Source: Pseudomonas viridiflava (GTDB lineage: Bacteria > Pseudomonadota > Gammaproteobacteria > Pseudomonadales > Pseudomonadaceae). Taken from it: a DNA stretch of 64,000 bases. A program made the translations under genes and the position numbers. The notes below the pieces were generated by a model, which saw only the letters and a program-made list of their open reading frames with translations, ran no database searches and was not told the origin of the DNA. Positions 1 through 10,329 of the stretch are shown one piece after another (the first letter of the stretch is position 1; each line of letters opens with the position of its first letter). The stretch spans positions 276,375-340,374 of the forward strand of contig NZ_UWFA01000259.1 of the NCBI RefSeq assembly GCF_900601905.1, given 5' to 3'.

Positions 1-1869
1 GCTCTTGATCCCGGAGAATACATTGCGTTGCTCGTCGCCGATGTCAAGCGTCAGGCGCAGCAGTTTGTCGGCACCTTCGACATGCTCGGCCTTGAGGATC
101 AGCGCCACGCGCAGGTCGATTGCGGCGAATGCATCGAACTCGATCTCGGCAGCCAGTGGCTCCTTGAGCAGCTCTCCGTTACCTGCGGGGGCGGCGCCGG
201 TATCCGTCGCGCTGGCGGTCAGGTCTTCTTTCGAAGCGGCAGTCATGGCCTCGACCTTGAGGGGATCGATACGGCTCATCAGGGCCTGGAAAGGGTTGAG
301 CTGATGATTGCCGAGCAGAGTCTTGTGGTCATCCCAGGTCAGCGGAGCGACGTTGAGGAATTTCTCGGCATCGGCGGCCAGCAATGGCAGCACCGGCTTG
401 AGGAAAATAACCAGCTGGCGGAACAGATTGACGCCCAGTGCGCAGACCGCCTGGACTTCATCCTGTTTGCCTTCCTGCTTGGCCAGCGACCACGGGGCCT
501 TGTCGGCGATGTAGGCGTTGGCGCGGTCGGCAAGGCCCATGATTTCCCGCATGGCACGGGCGAAGTCACGGGCTTCATAGGCTTCGGCGATGCCGGGGGC
601 TGCGGCGAGGAAAGCATCCGTCAGCTCGGGGGCTGCATTCTCGGCAACCATGACACCGGCATTGCCCTTGTGGATGAACCCGGCGCAACGGCTGGCGATG
701 TTCACCACCTTGCCGATCAGGTCCGAGTTGACCTTCTGCACGAAGTCTTCAAGGTTCAGGTCCAGGTCGTCGACGCCTTTGCCCAGCTTGGCGGCGTAGT
801 AATAACGCAGGTATTCCGGCGACAGGTGGTCCAGATAGGTGCGGGCCTTGATGAAGGTGCCACGGGATTTGGACATCTTCTGGCCATTGACGGTCAGGTA
901 GCCGTGAACGTTGATGCCTGTCGGCTTGCGCAGGCCGGCACCCTCAAGCATCGCTGGCCAGAACAGGGCGTGGAAGTTGACGATGTCCTTGCCGATGAAG
1001 TGGTAGAGCTCGGTGCTGGAGTCTTTTGCCCAGTAAGCGTCGAAATCCAGCTCAGGTCGGCGCGTGCACAGGTTCTTGAAGCTGGCCATGTAGCCGACTG
1101 GAGCGTCCAGCCATACATAGAAGTACTTGCCCGGCTCATCGGGAATTTCGAAGCCGAAGTACGGCGCATCGCGGGAGATGTCCCACTGTTGCAGGCCTGC
1201 GTCCAGCCATTCGGCGATCTTGTTCGCCACGGCGTCCTGCAGGGTGCCGCTGCGGGTCCAGCTTTTGAGCATGGCGTCGAAAGCAGGCAGATCGAAGAAG
1301 AAGTGCTTGGAGTCCTTGAGCACCGGAGTTGCGCCGGAGATCGCCGACTTTGGATCTTTCAGGTCTGTAGGCGCATAGGTGGCACCGCATTTTTCGCAGT
1401 TGTCGCCGTACTGGTCTTCGGTGCCGCACTTCGGGCACGTGCCCTTGATGAAGCGGTCGGCCAGAAACATTTTCTTTTCCGGGTCGAAATACTGGGTGAT
1501 CGAGCGTGTGGCAATGTGGCCTGCATCACGCAGACGGGTGTAGATCATGCTCGACAACTCGCGATTTTCATCCGAGTGGGTCGAGTGGAAATTGTCGAAG
1601 TCCACCAGGAAATCGTTGAAGTCGGCGCTGTGCTCAGCCTTGACGTTATCGATCAGCTGTTCCGGCGTGATGCCTTCTTTTTCCGCGCGCAGCATGATGG
1701 CCGAGCCGTGAGCGTCGTCCGCGCAGACATAAATGCATGAGTTGCCGCGATGCTTCTGAAAGCGCACCCACATGTCGGTCTGGATGTACTCAAGCATGTG
1801 GCCAAGGTGGATTGAACCATTGGCATAGGGCAGGGCGCTGGTGACGAGGATCTTGCGTGGCTCGGACAT
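1..1869 (-). CDS. metG: Methionyl-tRNA synthetase (C-terminus cut by window edge)
   Basis: Class I aminoacyl-tRNA synthetase that charges tRNA-Met in the cytoplasm. The 623 codons visible begin [19 protein letters not shown]. The HIGH-type signature HLGH lies at residues 21-24, paired CxxC zinc knuckles (CPKCG, CEKCG) near 145-160, and the KMSKS loop appears as GQKMSKSRG. The final visible part ([18 protein letters not shown] and onward) is the start of the C-terminal EMAPII-like tRNA-binding/dimerisation domain. Family length is about 675-680 residues, so roughly 50 residues lie outside the window. It is transcribed divergently from apbC, an arrangement common in Pseudomonas. The only ATG agreeing with the family N-terminus is the one used. 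Confidence 0.97.
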   Translation of the reverse strand, partial: MSEPRKILVTSALPYANGSIHLGHMLEYIQTDMWVRFQKHRGNSCIYVCADDAHGSAIMLRAEKEGITPEQLIDNVKAEHSADFNDFLVDFDNFHSTHSDENRELSSMIYTRLRDAGHIATRSITQYFDPEKKMFLADRFIKGTCPKCGTEDQYGDNCEKCGATYAPTDLKDPKSAISGATPVLKDSKHFFFDLPAFDAMLKSWTRSGTLQDAVANKIAEWLDAGLQQWDISRDAPYFGFEIPDEPGKYFYVWLDAPVGYMASFKNLCTRRPELDFDAYWAKDSSTELYHFIGKDIVNFHALFWPAMLEGAGLRKPTGINVHGYLTVNGQKMSKSRGTFIKARTYLDHLSPEYLRYYYAAKLGKGVDDLDLNLEDFVQKVNSDLIGKVVNIASRCAGFIHKGNAGVMVAENAAPELTDAFLAAAPGIAEAYEARDFARAMREIMGLADRANAYIADKAPWSLAKQEGKQDEVQAVCALGVNLFRQLVIFLKPVLPLLAADAEKFLNVAPLTWDDHKTLLGNHQLNPFQALMSRIDPLKVEAMTAASKEDLTASATDTGAAPAGNGELLKEPLAAEIEFDAFAAIDLRVALILKAEHVEGADKLLRLTLDIGDEQRNVFSGIKS

Positions 1870-1981
1870 GGGGCTCGGCTACTTGAAGTGAAACGGAGGT
1901 CGGCCACTATAAAGGTCTGAGCAATTTTTTTCATCCTGCGCGGGCTGTAGGAATGTGCGCCTGGAATTGAAATGCATGTCC

Positions 1982-2133
1982 CGTAGGAGCGCGCTTGCCC
2001 GCGATTGCGGTGGTTCAGTCCTGAGGATGCGCGATTCGTCGTAGGAGCGGCTTTAGCCGCGAGCGATATTGATGTAGGAGAAATCTTCATTGAATGTCCC
2101 GATCCCTGGCGCCTAAAGCCGCTCGGTCCTGCG
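1982..2133. repeat. REP single plus degenerate REPIN in the metG-apbC gap
   Basis: This fills most of the 358-base gap between metG and apbC. One REP-like palindrome (GTAGGAGCGCGCTTGCCCGC) is at about 1982-2005. A second (GTAGGAGCGGCTTTAGCCGC) starts at 2041 and has a degraded inverted mate at about 2108-2133. The remaining DNA should carry the two divergent promoters, which I cannot place with confidence. Confidence 0.75.
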
Positions 2134-2227
2134 TTTTTCAGAGCATTTTTGACAGCCTCATGCTCAGGCGCAGCAGAAGAGTTAGGATAGCCGCCTGTTT
2201 TAGTCTGTCTTTATTCGGGAGTAGCCC

Positions 2228-3322
2228 ATGAGCGCTGTAACTCGCGCAGCGGTGGAAGCCGTCCTTCGCCAATATACCGATCCCTATCTGAATCAGGACC
2301 CGGTCACCGCCGGGTGTGTTCGCGCCATCGACATCGAGGGTGAACGCGTGCATGTCCAGCTGGAGCTGGGTTACGCCGCCGGGTTGTTCAAAAATGGCTG
2401 GGCGCAAATGCTGCAGATTGCCGTCGAAGGTCTGGAGGGCGTGAGCTCTGTCAAAGTGGACATTCGCTGTGTGATCAATGCGCACAAGGCTCAGGGGCAG
2501 ATACCTGGCCTGGCCAATGTGAAGAATATCGTCGCGGTCGCCTCCGGCAAGGGCGGTGTAGGTAAATCCACAACCGCGGCCAATCTGGCCCTGGCGCTGG
2601 CCCGTGAAGGCGCACGGGTCGGCATTCTGGATGCCGATATCTATGGCCCGAGTCAGGGGGTTATGTTTGGCATCGCCGAAGGGACCCGACCTAAGATCAA
2701 GGATCAGAAGTGGTTCGTACCGATCGAGTCTCACGGTGTTGAAGTCATGTCGATGGCGTTTCTGACTGACGACAACACGCCCATGGTCTGGCGTGGACCG
2801 ATGGTGTCCGGTGCTTTGCTGCAGCTGGTTACCCAGACCGCGTGGAATGACCTGGATTACCTGGTCATCGATATGCCACCCGGCACCGGCGATATTCAGC
2901 TGACCCTGGCGCAGAAAGTCCCGGTTGCCGGTGCAGTGATTGTCACCACCCCGCAGGACCTGGCGCTGCTGGATGCGCGCAAGGGCGTCGAAATGTTCCG
3001 CAAGGTCAACATTCCGGTGCTGGGCGTGGTGGAAAACATGGCAGTACACATCTGCTCGAACTGTGGCCATGCAGAGCATCTATTCGGGGAGGGCGGTGGC
3101 GAGAAGCTTGCTGCGCAGTATGACGTTGAGTTGCTGGCGTCACTGCCGTTGTCGATGCTCATTCGCGAACAGGCCGATGCAGGCAAGCCGACGGCGATTG
3201 CCGAGCCGGAAAGCCAGATTGCGATGGTCTATCAGGAACTGGCCCGCCACGTGGGTGCCCGGATCGTGTTGCAGGAAGCGGCAAGCCCGGCGATGCCGAC
3301 TATCTCGGTCAGTGATGATTGA
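2228..3322 (+). CDS. apbC: Iron-sulfur cluster carrier protein ApbC (Mrp/NBP35 ATPase)
   Basis: P-loop ATPase that binds and hands over [4Fe-4S] clusters to apoproteins in the cytoplasm. The 364 residues contain an N-terminal MIP18/DUF59-type domain (about 1-85), a deviant Walker A GKGGVGKST at 107-115, a Walker B-like IDMPPGTGD near 214-222 and the cluster-ligating CxxC pair Cys276/Cys279 (ICSNCGH). The length fits the Mrp family. The ATG follows a GGGAG ribosome site 6-7 bases upstream. The gene is divergent from metG, as in other pseudomonads. It is probably monocistronic, since the next gene is on the other strand. Confidence 0.95.
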   Translation: MSAVTRAAVEAVLRQYTDPYLNQDPVTAGCVRAIDIEGERVHVQLELGYAAGLFKNGWAQMLQIAVEGLEGVSSVKVDIRCVINAHKAQGQIPGLANVKNIVAVASGKGGVGKSTTAANLALALAREGARVGILDADIYGPSQGVMFGIAEGTRPKIKDQKWFVPIESHGVEVMSMAFLTDDNTPMVWRGPMVSGALLQLVTQTAWNDLDYLVIDMPPGTGDIQLTLAQKVPVAGAVIVTTPQDLALLDARKGVEMFRKVNIPVLGVVENMAVHICSNCGHAEHLFGEGGGEKLAAQYDVELLASLPLSMLIREQADAGKPTAIAEPESQIAMVYQELARHVGARIVLQEAASPAMPTISVSDD

Positions 3323-3360
3323 TAGGGGCGTTTGTTCAACTTGATCAAGTGGTGATCGTC

Positions 3361-3451
3361 TGTGGGAGCCGAGCTTGCTCGCGAAGAACGATGGCGCGGT
3401 GTGACTGCTGCACTGGTGTCGGCTGATTCGCGAGCAAGCTCGCTCCCACAG
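3361..3451. repeat. REPIN (GTGGGAGC type)
   Basis: Two REP arms in opposite orientation, 3361-3386 (TGTGGGAGCCGAGCTTGCTC..) and 3427-3451 (..GAGCAAGCTCGCTCCCACA), enclose about 40 bases. Each arm is itself palindromic. It lies between the convergent apbC and cold-shock genes. Confidence 0.9.
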
Positions 3452-3491
3452 GTGGGGGTGCGTTGTCCGAATCCGCATTTCTCACAGGCAT

Positions 3492-3516
3492 AAAAAAACC
3501 CCGCCGAAGCGGGGTT
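3492..3516 (-). terminator. Rho-independent terminator of the cold-shock gene
   Basis: Read on the minus strand, this is an 8-bp stem AACCCCGC/GCGGGGTT closed by a TTCG tetraloop and followed by a run of T. It lies 22 bases past the stop codon of the cold-shock gene. It may also stop readthrough from apbC. Confidence 0.92.
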
Positions 3517-3538
3517 CTTTTAAGCGAATAAGTACAAG

Positions 3539-3748
3539 TTAGATAACTTGAACTTCTTCAGCTTGCATGCCTTTCTGACCGCGGGTAGCGATGAAAGAAA
3601 CCTGTTGGCCTTCTTTCAGGCTTTTGAAGCCGTCGGATTGGATAGCTTTGAAGTGTACGAACAGGTCGTCACCCGATTGTGGAGTGATGAAGCCGAAGCC
3701 TTTTTCATCGTTGAACCACTTAACGGTACCAGTTTGGCGATTAGACAT
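3539..3748 (-). CDS. capB: CspA-family cold-shock protein (CapB-like)
   Basis: A 69-residue single OB-fold protein that binds single-stranded nucleic acid and acts as an RNA chaperone. RNP1 (KGFGFI, 16-21) and RNP2 (LFVHF, 29-33) are intact, and the sequence from [20 protein letters not shown] closely matches pseudomonad CapB/CspA proteins. A strong AAGGAG ribosome site precedes the ATG by 8-9 bases. A strong terminator follows. The long gap to dcd upstream would allow the extended 5' leader usual for cold-shock mRNAs. Which csp paralogue this is cannot be settled from one window, so the symbol is tentative. Confidence 0.93.
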   Translation of the reverse strand: MSNRQTGTVKWFNDEKGFGFITPQSGDDLFVHFKAIQSDGFKSLKEGQQVSFIATRGQKGMQAEEVQVI

Positions 3749-4057
3749 GGTGTATCTCCTTGGACAAAGTTAACTGCGACTCAGGAAGAACCCTGGCCGA
3801 GACTGAGTGCAAAGAGCAGGAAAAATTCTTGGAGATGGTTGGATCGAAATTCAACATCGTGTAGAGATTCTCAGTGACACAAGCAACACAGTGACGCCAC
3901 CTTAACGCTTTTTTTGTAACGTGCCAACACTCTGATGAGGATTATTTCCATTAGCGTGCAAAGCATCGCTCGTCACCCGCGCACAGCCTTTGAACGCAGC
4001 GCCTGCGCCCGGTAAGATGCCGGACATGTTTTTTCACCTCGTTATCAGGACATCGCC
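3749..4057. other. Intergenic region between the csp gene and dcd
   Basis: A 309-base gap holding the divergent promoters of the cold-shock gene (minus) and dcd (plus). No REP and no open frame with coding character was seen. Part of it is probably the csp 5' leader. A weak -35/-10 candidate (TTGCTT, 17 bases, TACACG) can be read on the minus strand near 3860-3890, but this is only suggestive. Confidence 0.4.
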
Positions 4058-4624
4058 ATGAGCATCAAATCGGACAAGTGGATTCGCCGCATGGCGCAAG
4101 AGCACGGCATGATCGAGCCTTTCGTCGAGCGCCAGATGCGCGGCGAAGGCGCTGATCGGCTGATCTCCTACGGCGTTTCGAGTTACGGCTACGATGTGCG
4201 TTGCGCGGATGAATTCAAGGTGTTCACCAACATCAATTCCGCCACCGTCGACCCGAAGAATTTCGACGAGAAGAGCTTTGTCGACATCAAAAGTGATGTC
4301 TGCATCATTCCGCCCAACTCCTTTGCTCTGGCTCGCACCGTCGAATACTTCCGCATCCCGCGTAATGTACTGACCATCTGCCTGGGCAAAAGTACTTACG
4401 CCCGCTGCGGGATCATCGTCAACGTGACGCCGCTTGAGCCGGAGTGGGAAGGCCACGTCACCCTGGAGTTTTCCAACACCACGACGCTCCCCGCCAAGAT
4501 CTACGCCAACGAAGGCGTGGCGCAGATGCTGTTTCTGGAATCCGACGAGGAGTGTGAAATTTCCTATAAGGACCGGGGCGGCAAGTATCAGGGCCAGCGC
4601 GGCGTCACCCTGCCTCGCGCTTGA
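4058..4624 (+). CDS. dcd: dCTP deaminase
   Basis: Deaminates dCTP to dUTP, the main route to dUMP and thymidylate in gamma-proteobacteria. The 188-residue length matches the homotrimeric E. coli enzyme (193). Visible family landmarks are [19 protein letters not shown] (36-54), GKSTYARCG (110-118) and the catalytic segment GHVTLEFSN with the base Glu at about 137. The C-terminal [13 protein letters not shown] closes over the nucleotide. The start fits the conserved [14 protein letters not shown]-terminus. The gene sits near apbC and metG, an arrangement seen in several pseudomonads. Confidence 0.96.
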   Translation: MSIKSDKWIRRMAQEHGMIEPFVERQMRGEGADRLISYGVSSYGYDVRCADEFKVFTNINSATVDPKNFDEKSFVDIKSDVCIIPPNSFALARTVEYFRIPRNVLTICLGKSTYARCGIIVNVTPLEPEWEGHVTLEFSNTTTLPAKIYANEGVAQMLFLESDEECEISYKDRGGKYQGQRGVTLPRA

Positions 4625-4754
4625 TCGAGCAGATGCCAGCAAATATTTGTGACCGTTGATCACGGCGAAATTGAATTAGTCCTCATTTCGGCACTCTATT
4701 GACTGAATCGCTCCCTCTCTCACGTTGAGAGGGGCAACGCTCAGGAGTGCCTTT

Positions 4755-4973
4755 ATGAAGATGCAATCCAATGCCAGCGCCGAAGGGCCTGACCCGCGAG
4801 AGAATCATGTTGGTCTGCTAGCCTGGTCGTTACTCGCACAACCGCAGCTAAATATGGTGGGCGGCGGCATCCCTGGACATCCTGATCCAGATAGCCCGGG
4901 TGAAGTCCCGGAACCTACCGAACCGGGTAGCCCGACTATTCCCGACGAGCCACCACCGGCTCCTGTCGCCTGA
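4755..4973 (+). CDS. Small proline-rich hypothetical protein
   Basis: A 72-residue protein beginning MKMQSNASAEGPDPREN, with AGGAG at 4743-4747 seven bases before the ATG. An upstream in-frame start at 4725 lacks a ribosome site. The first ~40 residues are polar, with a short hydrophobic stretch (VGLLAWSLLAQPQL). The C-terminal half is low-complexity Pro/Glu/Gly (PGHPDPDSPGEVPEPTEPG, ending PPPAPVA). There is no signal peptide. I believe similar short PEP-tailed proteins occur in other pseudomonads, but I know no function. A small hairpin (CCCTCTC/GAGAGGG, about 4712-4732) precedes it and may separate it from dcd. Confidence 0.6.
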   Translation: MKMQSNASAEGPDPRENHVGLLAWSLLAQPQLNMVGGGIPGHPDPDSPGEVPEPTEPGSPTIPDEPPPAPVA

Positions 4974-5082
4974 ATCCGACTCATGTTGCTGCTGGCGCAT
5001 TCACTGGCCAGCGGCGCCGTGCCCGTCAAATCAAGATCGAATTTTAATCGAACGCGCGCCGATCCCCCTCCCTTGAATCGTT

Positions 5083-5739
5083 TCAGCTCGCTCGCCACAC
5101 CGCTCCATCTCCCACTACGAAGACCTGGCTGTGTTGAGCCACTTCGATATTGAACCCCCCGGTAAACGCGCCAAAGGCGGGCAGCAGGCTGATGCGCTCG
5201 GTGAGGTAGAAGCACGCCAGCCGCAATGATTGCCGCCCGCGGCCCTGCAACCGGTAAACCGGATGCACGTGCCCGGCCAGTACGTGGTGGCTGGCGTGGG
5301 GATCGGGCTCGTGTTGCAAGGCAAACGGCCCCAAAAGCAGCGGTTCGGGCACCGTTTCGATTGCCAGTGAAGCGGGTGGATCACCTGCGCGTTTGTCGTG
5401 ATTGCCGCGTATCAGCGTGATCTGCAGCGTTGGGTGTTGTGCGCGCCATTGGGCCAGTGCCTCAAGGGTCGCGGGCACTCTGGATTCGGGCGCGTGGAGG
5501 AAATCTCCGAGAAAGATCAGACGCTCGCACGCATACTGCTGCAGCAAGTCATCCAGACGCTGCAGATTGTTTTGCGTGGTGCCATGCGGCACCGGCTGGC
5601 CGAGCTTGCGATAGGCCGCCGCTTTGCCGAAGTGCACGTCGGCAATCAGCAGTGCGCGGTACTCGGGGTAATAAACAGCCTTGTCGGCCAGCAGCCAGAG
5701 CTCGGCACCGGCCAGGGTTACTGCGATATGAGGCGTCAT
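5083..5739 (-). CDS. pdeM: Ligase-associated DNA damage response endonuclease PdeM
   Basis: Calcineurin-like metallophosphoesterase of 218 residues. The dinuclear metal motifs appear in order: DVH (34-36, IADVHFGK), GDFLH, GNHD (RGNHDKR), and the C-terminal AGHVHP. This set matches the PdeM family that occurs with a DEXH helicase, an ATP-dependent ligase and a beta-CASP-like exonuclease, and is thought to act in DNA break processing. Its ATG overlaps the stop codon of the upstream helicase by 4 bases (ATGA), so the two are translationally coupled. The ligase and exonuclease partners lie 7 kb away, beyond an ABC transporter operon. Confidence 0.92.
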   Translation of the reverse strand: MTPHIAVTLAGAELWLLADKAVYYPEYRALLIADVHFGKAAAYRKLGQPVPHGTTQNNLQRLDDLLQQYACERLIFLGDFLHAPESRVPATLEALAQWRAQHPTLQITLIRGNHDKRAGDPPASLAIETVPEPLLLGPFALQHEPDPHASHHVLAGHVHPVYRLQGRGRQSLRLACFYLTERISLLPAFGAFTGGFNIEVAQHSQVFVVGDGAVWRAS

Positions 5740-8225
5740 GGGCTCTCGGGTCCGGCGGCTTTCTCCAGATCGCGGACCATTCGGGCGATGCGGTCGGCAA
5801 GTTTTTCCGAGCTCAGGCTTTCACGCATGCGCTCGACCAGCAGCGGGAACGCCAAAGGGGTGGCGCGTTTGATCACATGCAGGTCCAGGGTACGTTGATT
5901 GATGCGTTGCAAGGTGTGCTCCAGGCGCGCCACATCCAGTTCCTGGCGCAGCACTTCTTGCTGAGCCTGGGTGAGCAGCAGGTTGCCAGCGTCATATTGT
6001 TTGAAGACTTCGAAGAACAAGCCGCTGGAAGCCTGTAACTGACGGTTGCTTTTCGGTGCGCCGGGATAGCCCGAGAATACCAGCCCGGCGATGCGGGCGA
6101 TTTCCCGGAAGCGGCGCAGGGCCAGTTCGCCTGCGTTGAGGCTGGCCATGATATCGGCCAGTAGATGATCCTCGCTGAACAGCTGCGCGCCCAAGTGAGT
6201 GCTCCAGTCCACCTCGGTGGCGCTGAGCAGCTCAAAGCCGTAGTCGTTGACTGCAATGGAAAACGTCAACGGCGCCTGGCGGCTGAGGCGCCAGGCCAGC
6301 AGGCTTGCCAGGCCCAGATGCACATGACGCCCAGCGAAGGGATAAAGAAACAGATGCCAGCCTTCCCTGGATTTGAGCGATTCGGCCAGCAGGGTCTGTT
6401 GCCGGGGCAGGGCGGACCATTGCCGCTGGATCTCCAGCAAGGGTTTGACGGCCTGCATCTCCGGGCTGTTGAATTCCCCCCGTGCGGCGGCATCGAATTT
6501 GCTCACCACGGCGTCGGCCAACTCGCTGGAGAGCGGCATCCGCCCGCCATTCCAGCGGGGCACGGCGGCTTTTTTGCTGGTGGCGCGTTTGACGTAAGCG
6601 GTCATGTTTTCCACCCGGACCAATTCCAGCAAGCGCCCGCCAAACAGAAAACCATCGCCTGGTTTGAGGCGCGCGATAAAGCCCTCTTCGACGCTGCCCA
6701 GTGAGCCGCCACCGCCGCCCTTTTTCCAATACTTAACGTTGATGCTGGCGTCGCTGACAATGGTGCCGATGCTCATGCGGTGGCGGCGCGCCAGGCGTGC
6801 GTCCGGCACGCGCCAGATGCCGTGCTCGTCGGGCTCCACGCGGCGGTAATCGGGGTAGGCCGTCAGAGAAAGACCGCCATGACGCACGAACGCCAGGGCC
6901 CATTGCCATTCTTCGTCGGTCAGGTCGCGGTAGGCCCAGGCGCTGCGCACTTCCTCCAGTAACGGCTCAGGGTCAAAGCCGCCGCCCAGCGCCATGCTGA
7001 CCAGATGCTGCACCAGCACATCAAGGGGTTTGTGCGGCGATTCACGGGGTTCGATCATTCGCGCCGCCACCGCATCGTGCGCGGCGGCCGCTTCGACCAG
7101 CTCAAGGCTATGGGTCGGTACCAGCGTCACGCGCGAAGGTCGGCCGGGCGCATGGCCCGAACGTCCGGCACGTTGCATCAGCCGCGCCACGCCCTTGGGG
7201 GAGCCGATTTGCAGGACCCGTTCGACGGGCAGGAAGTCCACGCCCAGGTCCAGGCTTGATGTACAGACCACGGCTTTGAGCTGGCCCTCCTTCAGGGCGC
7301 GCTCTACCCAGTCCCGCACCTCTCGCGCCAATGAGCCGTGATGCAGGGCGATCAGCCCTGCCCAATCGGGTCGAGCTTCAAGCAGCGCCTGATACCAGAT
7401 TTCCGACTGCGCCCGGGTGTTGGTAAACAGCAGGCAACTGGAGCTGCTGTCCACCTCCGCCAACACCTGCGGCAGCATGCGCAGGCCCATGTGTCCGGCC
7501 CACGGGAAGCGCTCGATGGCGGGCGGCAACAGCGTATCGACCCGCAGCTCTTTGCTGATTTTGCCTTGCACGCTGATGCCGCCGTCGCCGAGCAACACCT
7601 GTTGCGCATGCTCTTGATTGCCAAGGGTCGCGGAAACGCCCCACACGATCAATTGCGGATTCCACTGACGCAAGCGCGCCAGGGCCAGTTGCAACTGGAC
7701 CCCGCGTTTATTGCCGATCAGCTCGTGCCATTCATCCACGACCACCATTTTCAAATTTGAAAAGGTGCTCATGGCATCCGCTCGGGTTTGCAGCAGGGTG
7801 AGGCTTTCCGGCGTAGTAATCAGTGCCGTGGGCAGGCGTCGGCCCTGCTTGGCGCGCTCGCTGCTGCTGGTATCGCCGGTACGCAGGCCAATTGTCCAGG
7901 GGATGTTCAAATCACTGAGCGGCGCTTCCAGTGCCCGCGCAGTGTCGGCGGCCAGGGCGCGCATGGGGGTTATCCACAACACGCTCAGCGGTGTGGCGGG
8001 TGGTTTGCGTTTGCGCGCTCCAAGTTGCGCTTGCGGCTCGCTGGCCTTGGCGAAGCGATTGAGCGCGGCGAACCACACTGCATAGGTTTTGCCCGAGCCG
8101 GTGCTGGCGTGCAGCAGGCCGGATCGCCCATGCTTGACTGCGGACCAGACCTCTTTCTGAAACGTGAAGGGCTTCCAGCCGCGGGCCGAAAACCATTGCC
8201 GAGCGAAGTCTTGGGGTCTGCTCAT
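5736..8225 (-). CDS. Ligase-associated DEXH-box helicase (Lhr-like)
   Basis: An 829-residue superfamily 2 helicase. Walker A ASTGSGKT is at 40-47, the motif II box is DEWH (VVVDEWHEL), motif III is SATLG and motif VI is [11 protein letters not shown]. The Lhr-type winged-helix and C-terminal domains follow. Length and motif spacing match the ligase-associated helicase family (shorter than the ~1500-residue Lhr). It forms a two-gene operon with pdeM, overlapping by 4 bases. Predicted role: unwinding or remodelling DNA ends for the PdeM/exonuclease/ligase set. This is inferred from the partnership, not shown by the sequence alone. Confidence 0.92.
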   Translation of the reverse strand: MSRPQDFARQWFSARGWKPFTFQKEVWSAVKHGRSGLLHASTGSGKTYAVWFAALNRFAKASEPQAQLGARKRKPPATPLSVLWITPMRALAADTARALEAPLSDLNIPWTIGLRTGDTSSSERAKQGRRLPTALITTPESLTLLQTRADAMSTFSNLKMVVVDEWHELIGNKRGVQLQLALARLRQWNPQLIVWGVSATLGNQEHAQQVLLGDGGISVQGKISKELRVDTLLPPAIERFPWAGHMGLRMLPQVLAEVDSSSSCLLFTNTRAQSEIWYQALLEARPDWAGLIALHHGSLAREVRDWVERALKEGQLKAVVCTSSLDLGVDFLPVERVLQIGSPKGVARLMQRAGRSGHAPGRPSRVTLVPTHSLELVEAAAAHDAVAARMIEPRESPHKPLDVLVQHLVSMALGGGFDPEPLLEEVRSAWAYRDLTDEEWQWALAFVRHGGLSLTAYPDYRRVEPDEHGIWRVPDARLARRHRMSIGTIVSDASINVKYWKKGGGGGSLGSVEEGFIARLKPGDGFLFGGRLLELVRVENMTAYVKRATSKKAAVPRWNGGRMPLSSELADAVVSKFDAAARGEFNSPEMQAVKPLLEIQRQWSALPRQQTLLAESLKSREGWHLFLYPFAGRHVHLGLASLLAWRLSRQAPLTFSIAVNDYGFELLSATEVDWSTHLGAQLFSEDHLLADIMASLNAGELALRRFREIARIAGLVFSGYPGAPKSNRQLQASSGLFFEVFKQYDAGNLLLTQAQQEVLRQELDVARLEHTLQRINQRTLDLHVIKRATPLAFPLLVERMRESLSSEKLADRIARMVRDLEKAAGPESP

Positions 8226-8315
8226 GCGCTGCGGTGTGCTCTGAAAGGGGTATTTCAGAGACAGCGGTGGTGGGGGATTAGTTTGGTTCGGTGTAAAACT
8301 GGACTGGCGCGAATC

Positions 8316-8407
8316 CGTGGGACCGGCGTTAGGCGGGAAAGCTGCATTTCAGACAACCTATTCCTGCTGCTGTGCCGGCCTCTTCCCGGCTAAAGCCGGT
8401 CCTACGG
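8316..8407. repeat. REPIN (GTGGGACCGGC type)
   Basis: Left arm about 8316-8340 (GTGGGACCGGCGTTAGGCGG, with a substitution breaking perfect symmetry) and inverted right arm 8382-8407 (CTTCCCGGCTAAAGCCGG..). It lies exactly between the transporter ATPase gene and the helicase gene, at one edge of the transporter operon. Confidence 0.88.
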
Positions 8408-8424
8408 GATATGCATTGTATTTC

Positions 8425-9189
8425 TTACTTCAAATTCCCACTCAGGAACTGCTGCAAACGCTCGCTCTTCGGGTTGCCCAGCACTTCATCCGGGTGCCCG
8501 GCTTCTTCGATCTGGCCCTTGTGCAGGAACACGACCTGGTTGGCGACTTTACGGGCGAAGCTCATTTCGTGGGTGACCATGATCATGGTCCGGCCTTCTT
8601 CGGCCAGGCCCTGAATCACTTTCAACACCTCACCGACCAGCTCCGGATCGAGGGCCGAGGTCGGTTCGTCGAACAGCATGATTTCCGGTTCCATTGCCAG
8701 GGCGCGGGCGATCGCCACACGCTGCTGCTGGCCACCCGACAGGAACGCCGGGTATTGGTCGGCGACGCGCTCGGGCAGGCCGACCTTGTCCAGGTATTTG
8801 CGCGCACGAGCCTCGGCTTCGACTTTGGAAACCCCCAGCACCCGGCGCGGGGCCATGGTGATGTTCTCCAGCACGGTCATGTGCGCCCACAGGTTGAAAT
8901 GCTGGAACACCATCGCCAGCCGGGTGCGGATGCTTTGCAGCTCGTCCGGGTCAGCCACGCGCATGCCGCCCGAGTCGCTGACCATGCGCACTTGCTGGCC
9001 GTCCAGGCTCATCGCGCCGTCGTCCGGCTGTTCAAGGAAGTTGATGCAGCGCAGAAAGGTGCTTTTGCCCGAGCCGCTTGCACCGATCAGGCAGATCACA
9101 TCGCCGCTGCTGGCCTTGAGCGAAACACCCTTGAGTACTTTGTTATCGCCGTAGCTTTTATGCAGGCCATCGATGGTCAGTTTGTACAT
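8425..9189 (-). CDS. hisP: Basic/polar amino-acid ABC transporter, ATP-binding protein (HisP/AotP type)
   Basis: A 254-residue ATPase subunit of a polar amino-acid uptake system at the inner membrane. Walker A GASGSGKST is at 36-44, the ABC signature LSGGQQQR follows, then Walker B/D-loop LFDEPTSALDP and the H-loop His in VTHEMSF. The insertion between Walker A and the Q-loop (about residues 60-90) is typical of HisP-like members. It is the last gene of a five-gene operon (binding protein, two permeases, desuccinylase-like protein, ATPase), whose order equals P. aeruginosa aotJQMOP. Substrate (arginine, ornithine, lysine or histidine) is inferred from family resemblance. Confidence 0.92.
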   Translation of the reverse strand: MYKLTIDGLHKSYGDNKVLKGVSLKASSGDVICLIGASGSGKSTFLRCINFLEQPDDGAMSLDGQQVRMVSDSGGMRVADPDELQSIRTRLAMVFQHFNLWAHMTVLENITMAPRRVLGVSKVEAEARARKYLDKVGLPERVADQYPAFLSGGQQQRVAIARALAMEPEIMLFDEPTSALDPELVGEVLKVIQGLAEEGRTMIMVTHEMSFARKVANQVVFLHKGQIEEAGHPDEVLGNPKSERLQQFLSGNLK

Positions 9190-9201
9190 GACAGGCAGTC
9201 C

Positions 9202-10320
9202 TTAAGGAGAAAGTAGATAGCCGCTGCGATAGGCTTCGGTGCCTGCGACGTGAGCGATGGCCATGCCGGCGGTTGCCATGCGCCGCAACGAGCGCGCATA
9301 GAGCAGACCTGCGTGAGTAGCGTGGACCGGCATGACGGCATCGCTGATGGGATCAATGACTTCTGCGATCAGTTGTCCGGCTTCGACGTATTCGCCGGGT
9401 TTGGTGCAGAACACCAGCAGACCGCCGACGGTTGTCGTGACCGGCTCGACCGCTGCCAGCGGCGTCGCCGGGTAAAGCAACTGGGGCGCGGGTGCGACTT
9501 CGCCGCCAATGGCGCCGTAGGCAATCAGGTAGTTGATCAGCGCCTGGCAGTCGCGGCTGGCCAGGGCATGGCTGACATCGCCTTGGCCACGCAGCTCCAG
9601 CGTCACGGAAAAACTGCCCATGGGAATCGCGAAACGCTCACCGAAACGTTGCTGCAATTGCCACCAGACCAGGGTGAAGCACTCGTCGAACGATTGCCCG
9701 CCCGAGTCGGTCGCCAGCATGCTGGCCTGCGCGCCCAGATAGCGCGACAGCAGCTCGACCTGCGGCCAGGCTTCGGGCGTGGTGTACAGATGCTCGACGG
9801 ATTCAAAATCGCAATGCAGGTCCAGCACCATGTCGGCGTCGCAGGCCAGCCTTTGCAGGGTCAGGCGCAGTGACTGCAATTGGGTAGTCGCAGGCTGGGC
9901 TTGCAGCGCGCTGCGCAGGGCGTGACGAATCAGTTGGACATTGTGTTGAGGGTTGTCGTTGAGCTGATGCTCGATTTCATCACCGACCTGAGTGCCGAGG
10001 TCGACAAACCAGCGATTGAAGTTCTGCCCGCTTTCCAGCTCATAGCGGCCCAGCGGGGTGTCCATCAGCACCTGTTCAAGGCCGATCGGGTTGGCGACTG
10101 GTACCACGACGATTTCACCCAGCAGCAGGCCGGCGTTTTCCAGCTCGCTCAATCGCTGCTTGAGGTACCAGGCGACCAGCATGCCGGGCAGCTCGTCGGC
10201 GTGCAGGGAGGCCTGGATGTAAATCTTGCAGGCGCCGTCTTGCGGACCGTAGTGAAAGCTATGGATCTGCCGCGCAGTGCCGGGCACCGGCGCGATCAGA
10301 TCGTGGGTGTCGTGACGCAT
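9202..10320 (-). CDS. Succinylglutamate desuccinylase/aspartoacylase-family protein (AotO-like)
   Basis: A 372-residue zinc-dependent acyl-amino-acid hydrolase-like protein. Zinc ligands are visible as His40/Glu43 (ASLHADELPG) and His169 (VLDLHCD). The probable catalytic Glu is in VTLELRGQG. The C-terminal ~100 residues (VGGLLVFCTKPGEYVEAGQ) form a barrel-sandwich-like domain. It sits between permease and ATPase genes of the transporter operon, the place AotO occupies in P. aeruginosa. It may deacylate or process imported acylated amino acids, but no substrate is known to me. All three zinc ligands appear intact, so it is likely enzymatically active. Confidence 0.85.
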   Translation of the reverse strand: MRHDTHDLIAPVPGTARQIHSFHYGPQDGACKIYIQASLHADELPGMLVAWYLKQRLSELENAGLLLGEIVVVPVANPIGLEQVLMDTPLGRYELESGQNFNRWFVDLGTQVGDEIEHQLNDNPQHNVQLIRHALRSALQAQPATTQLQSLRLTLQRLACDADMVLDLHCDFESVEHLYTTPEAWPQVELLSRYLGAQASMLATDSGGQSFDECFTLVWWQLQQRFGERFAIPMGSFSVTLELRGQGDVSHALASRDCQALINYLIAYGAIGGEVAPAPQLLYPATPLAAVEPVTTTVGGLLVFCTKPGEYVEAGQLIAEVIDPISDAVMPVHATHAGLLYARSLRRMATAGMAIAHVAGTEAYRSGYLLSP

Positions 10321-10329
10321 AGACAGGTC

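Noticed and set aside
28..1740. 570-codon open frame on the plus strand
   Set aside because: Antisense to metG. The product has no recognisable domain and its composition is that of a shadow frame in high-GC DNA.
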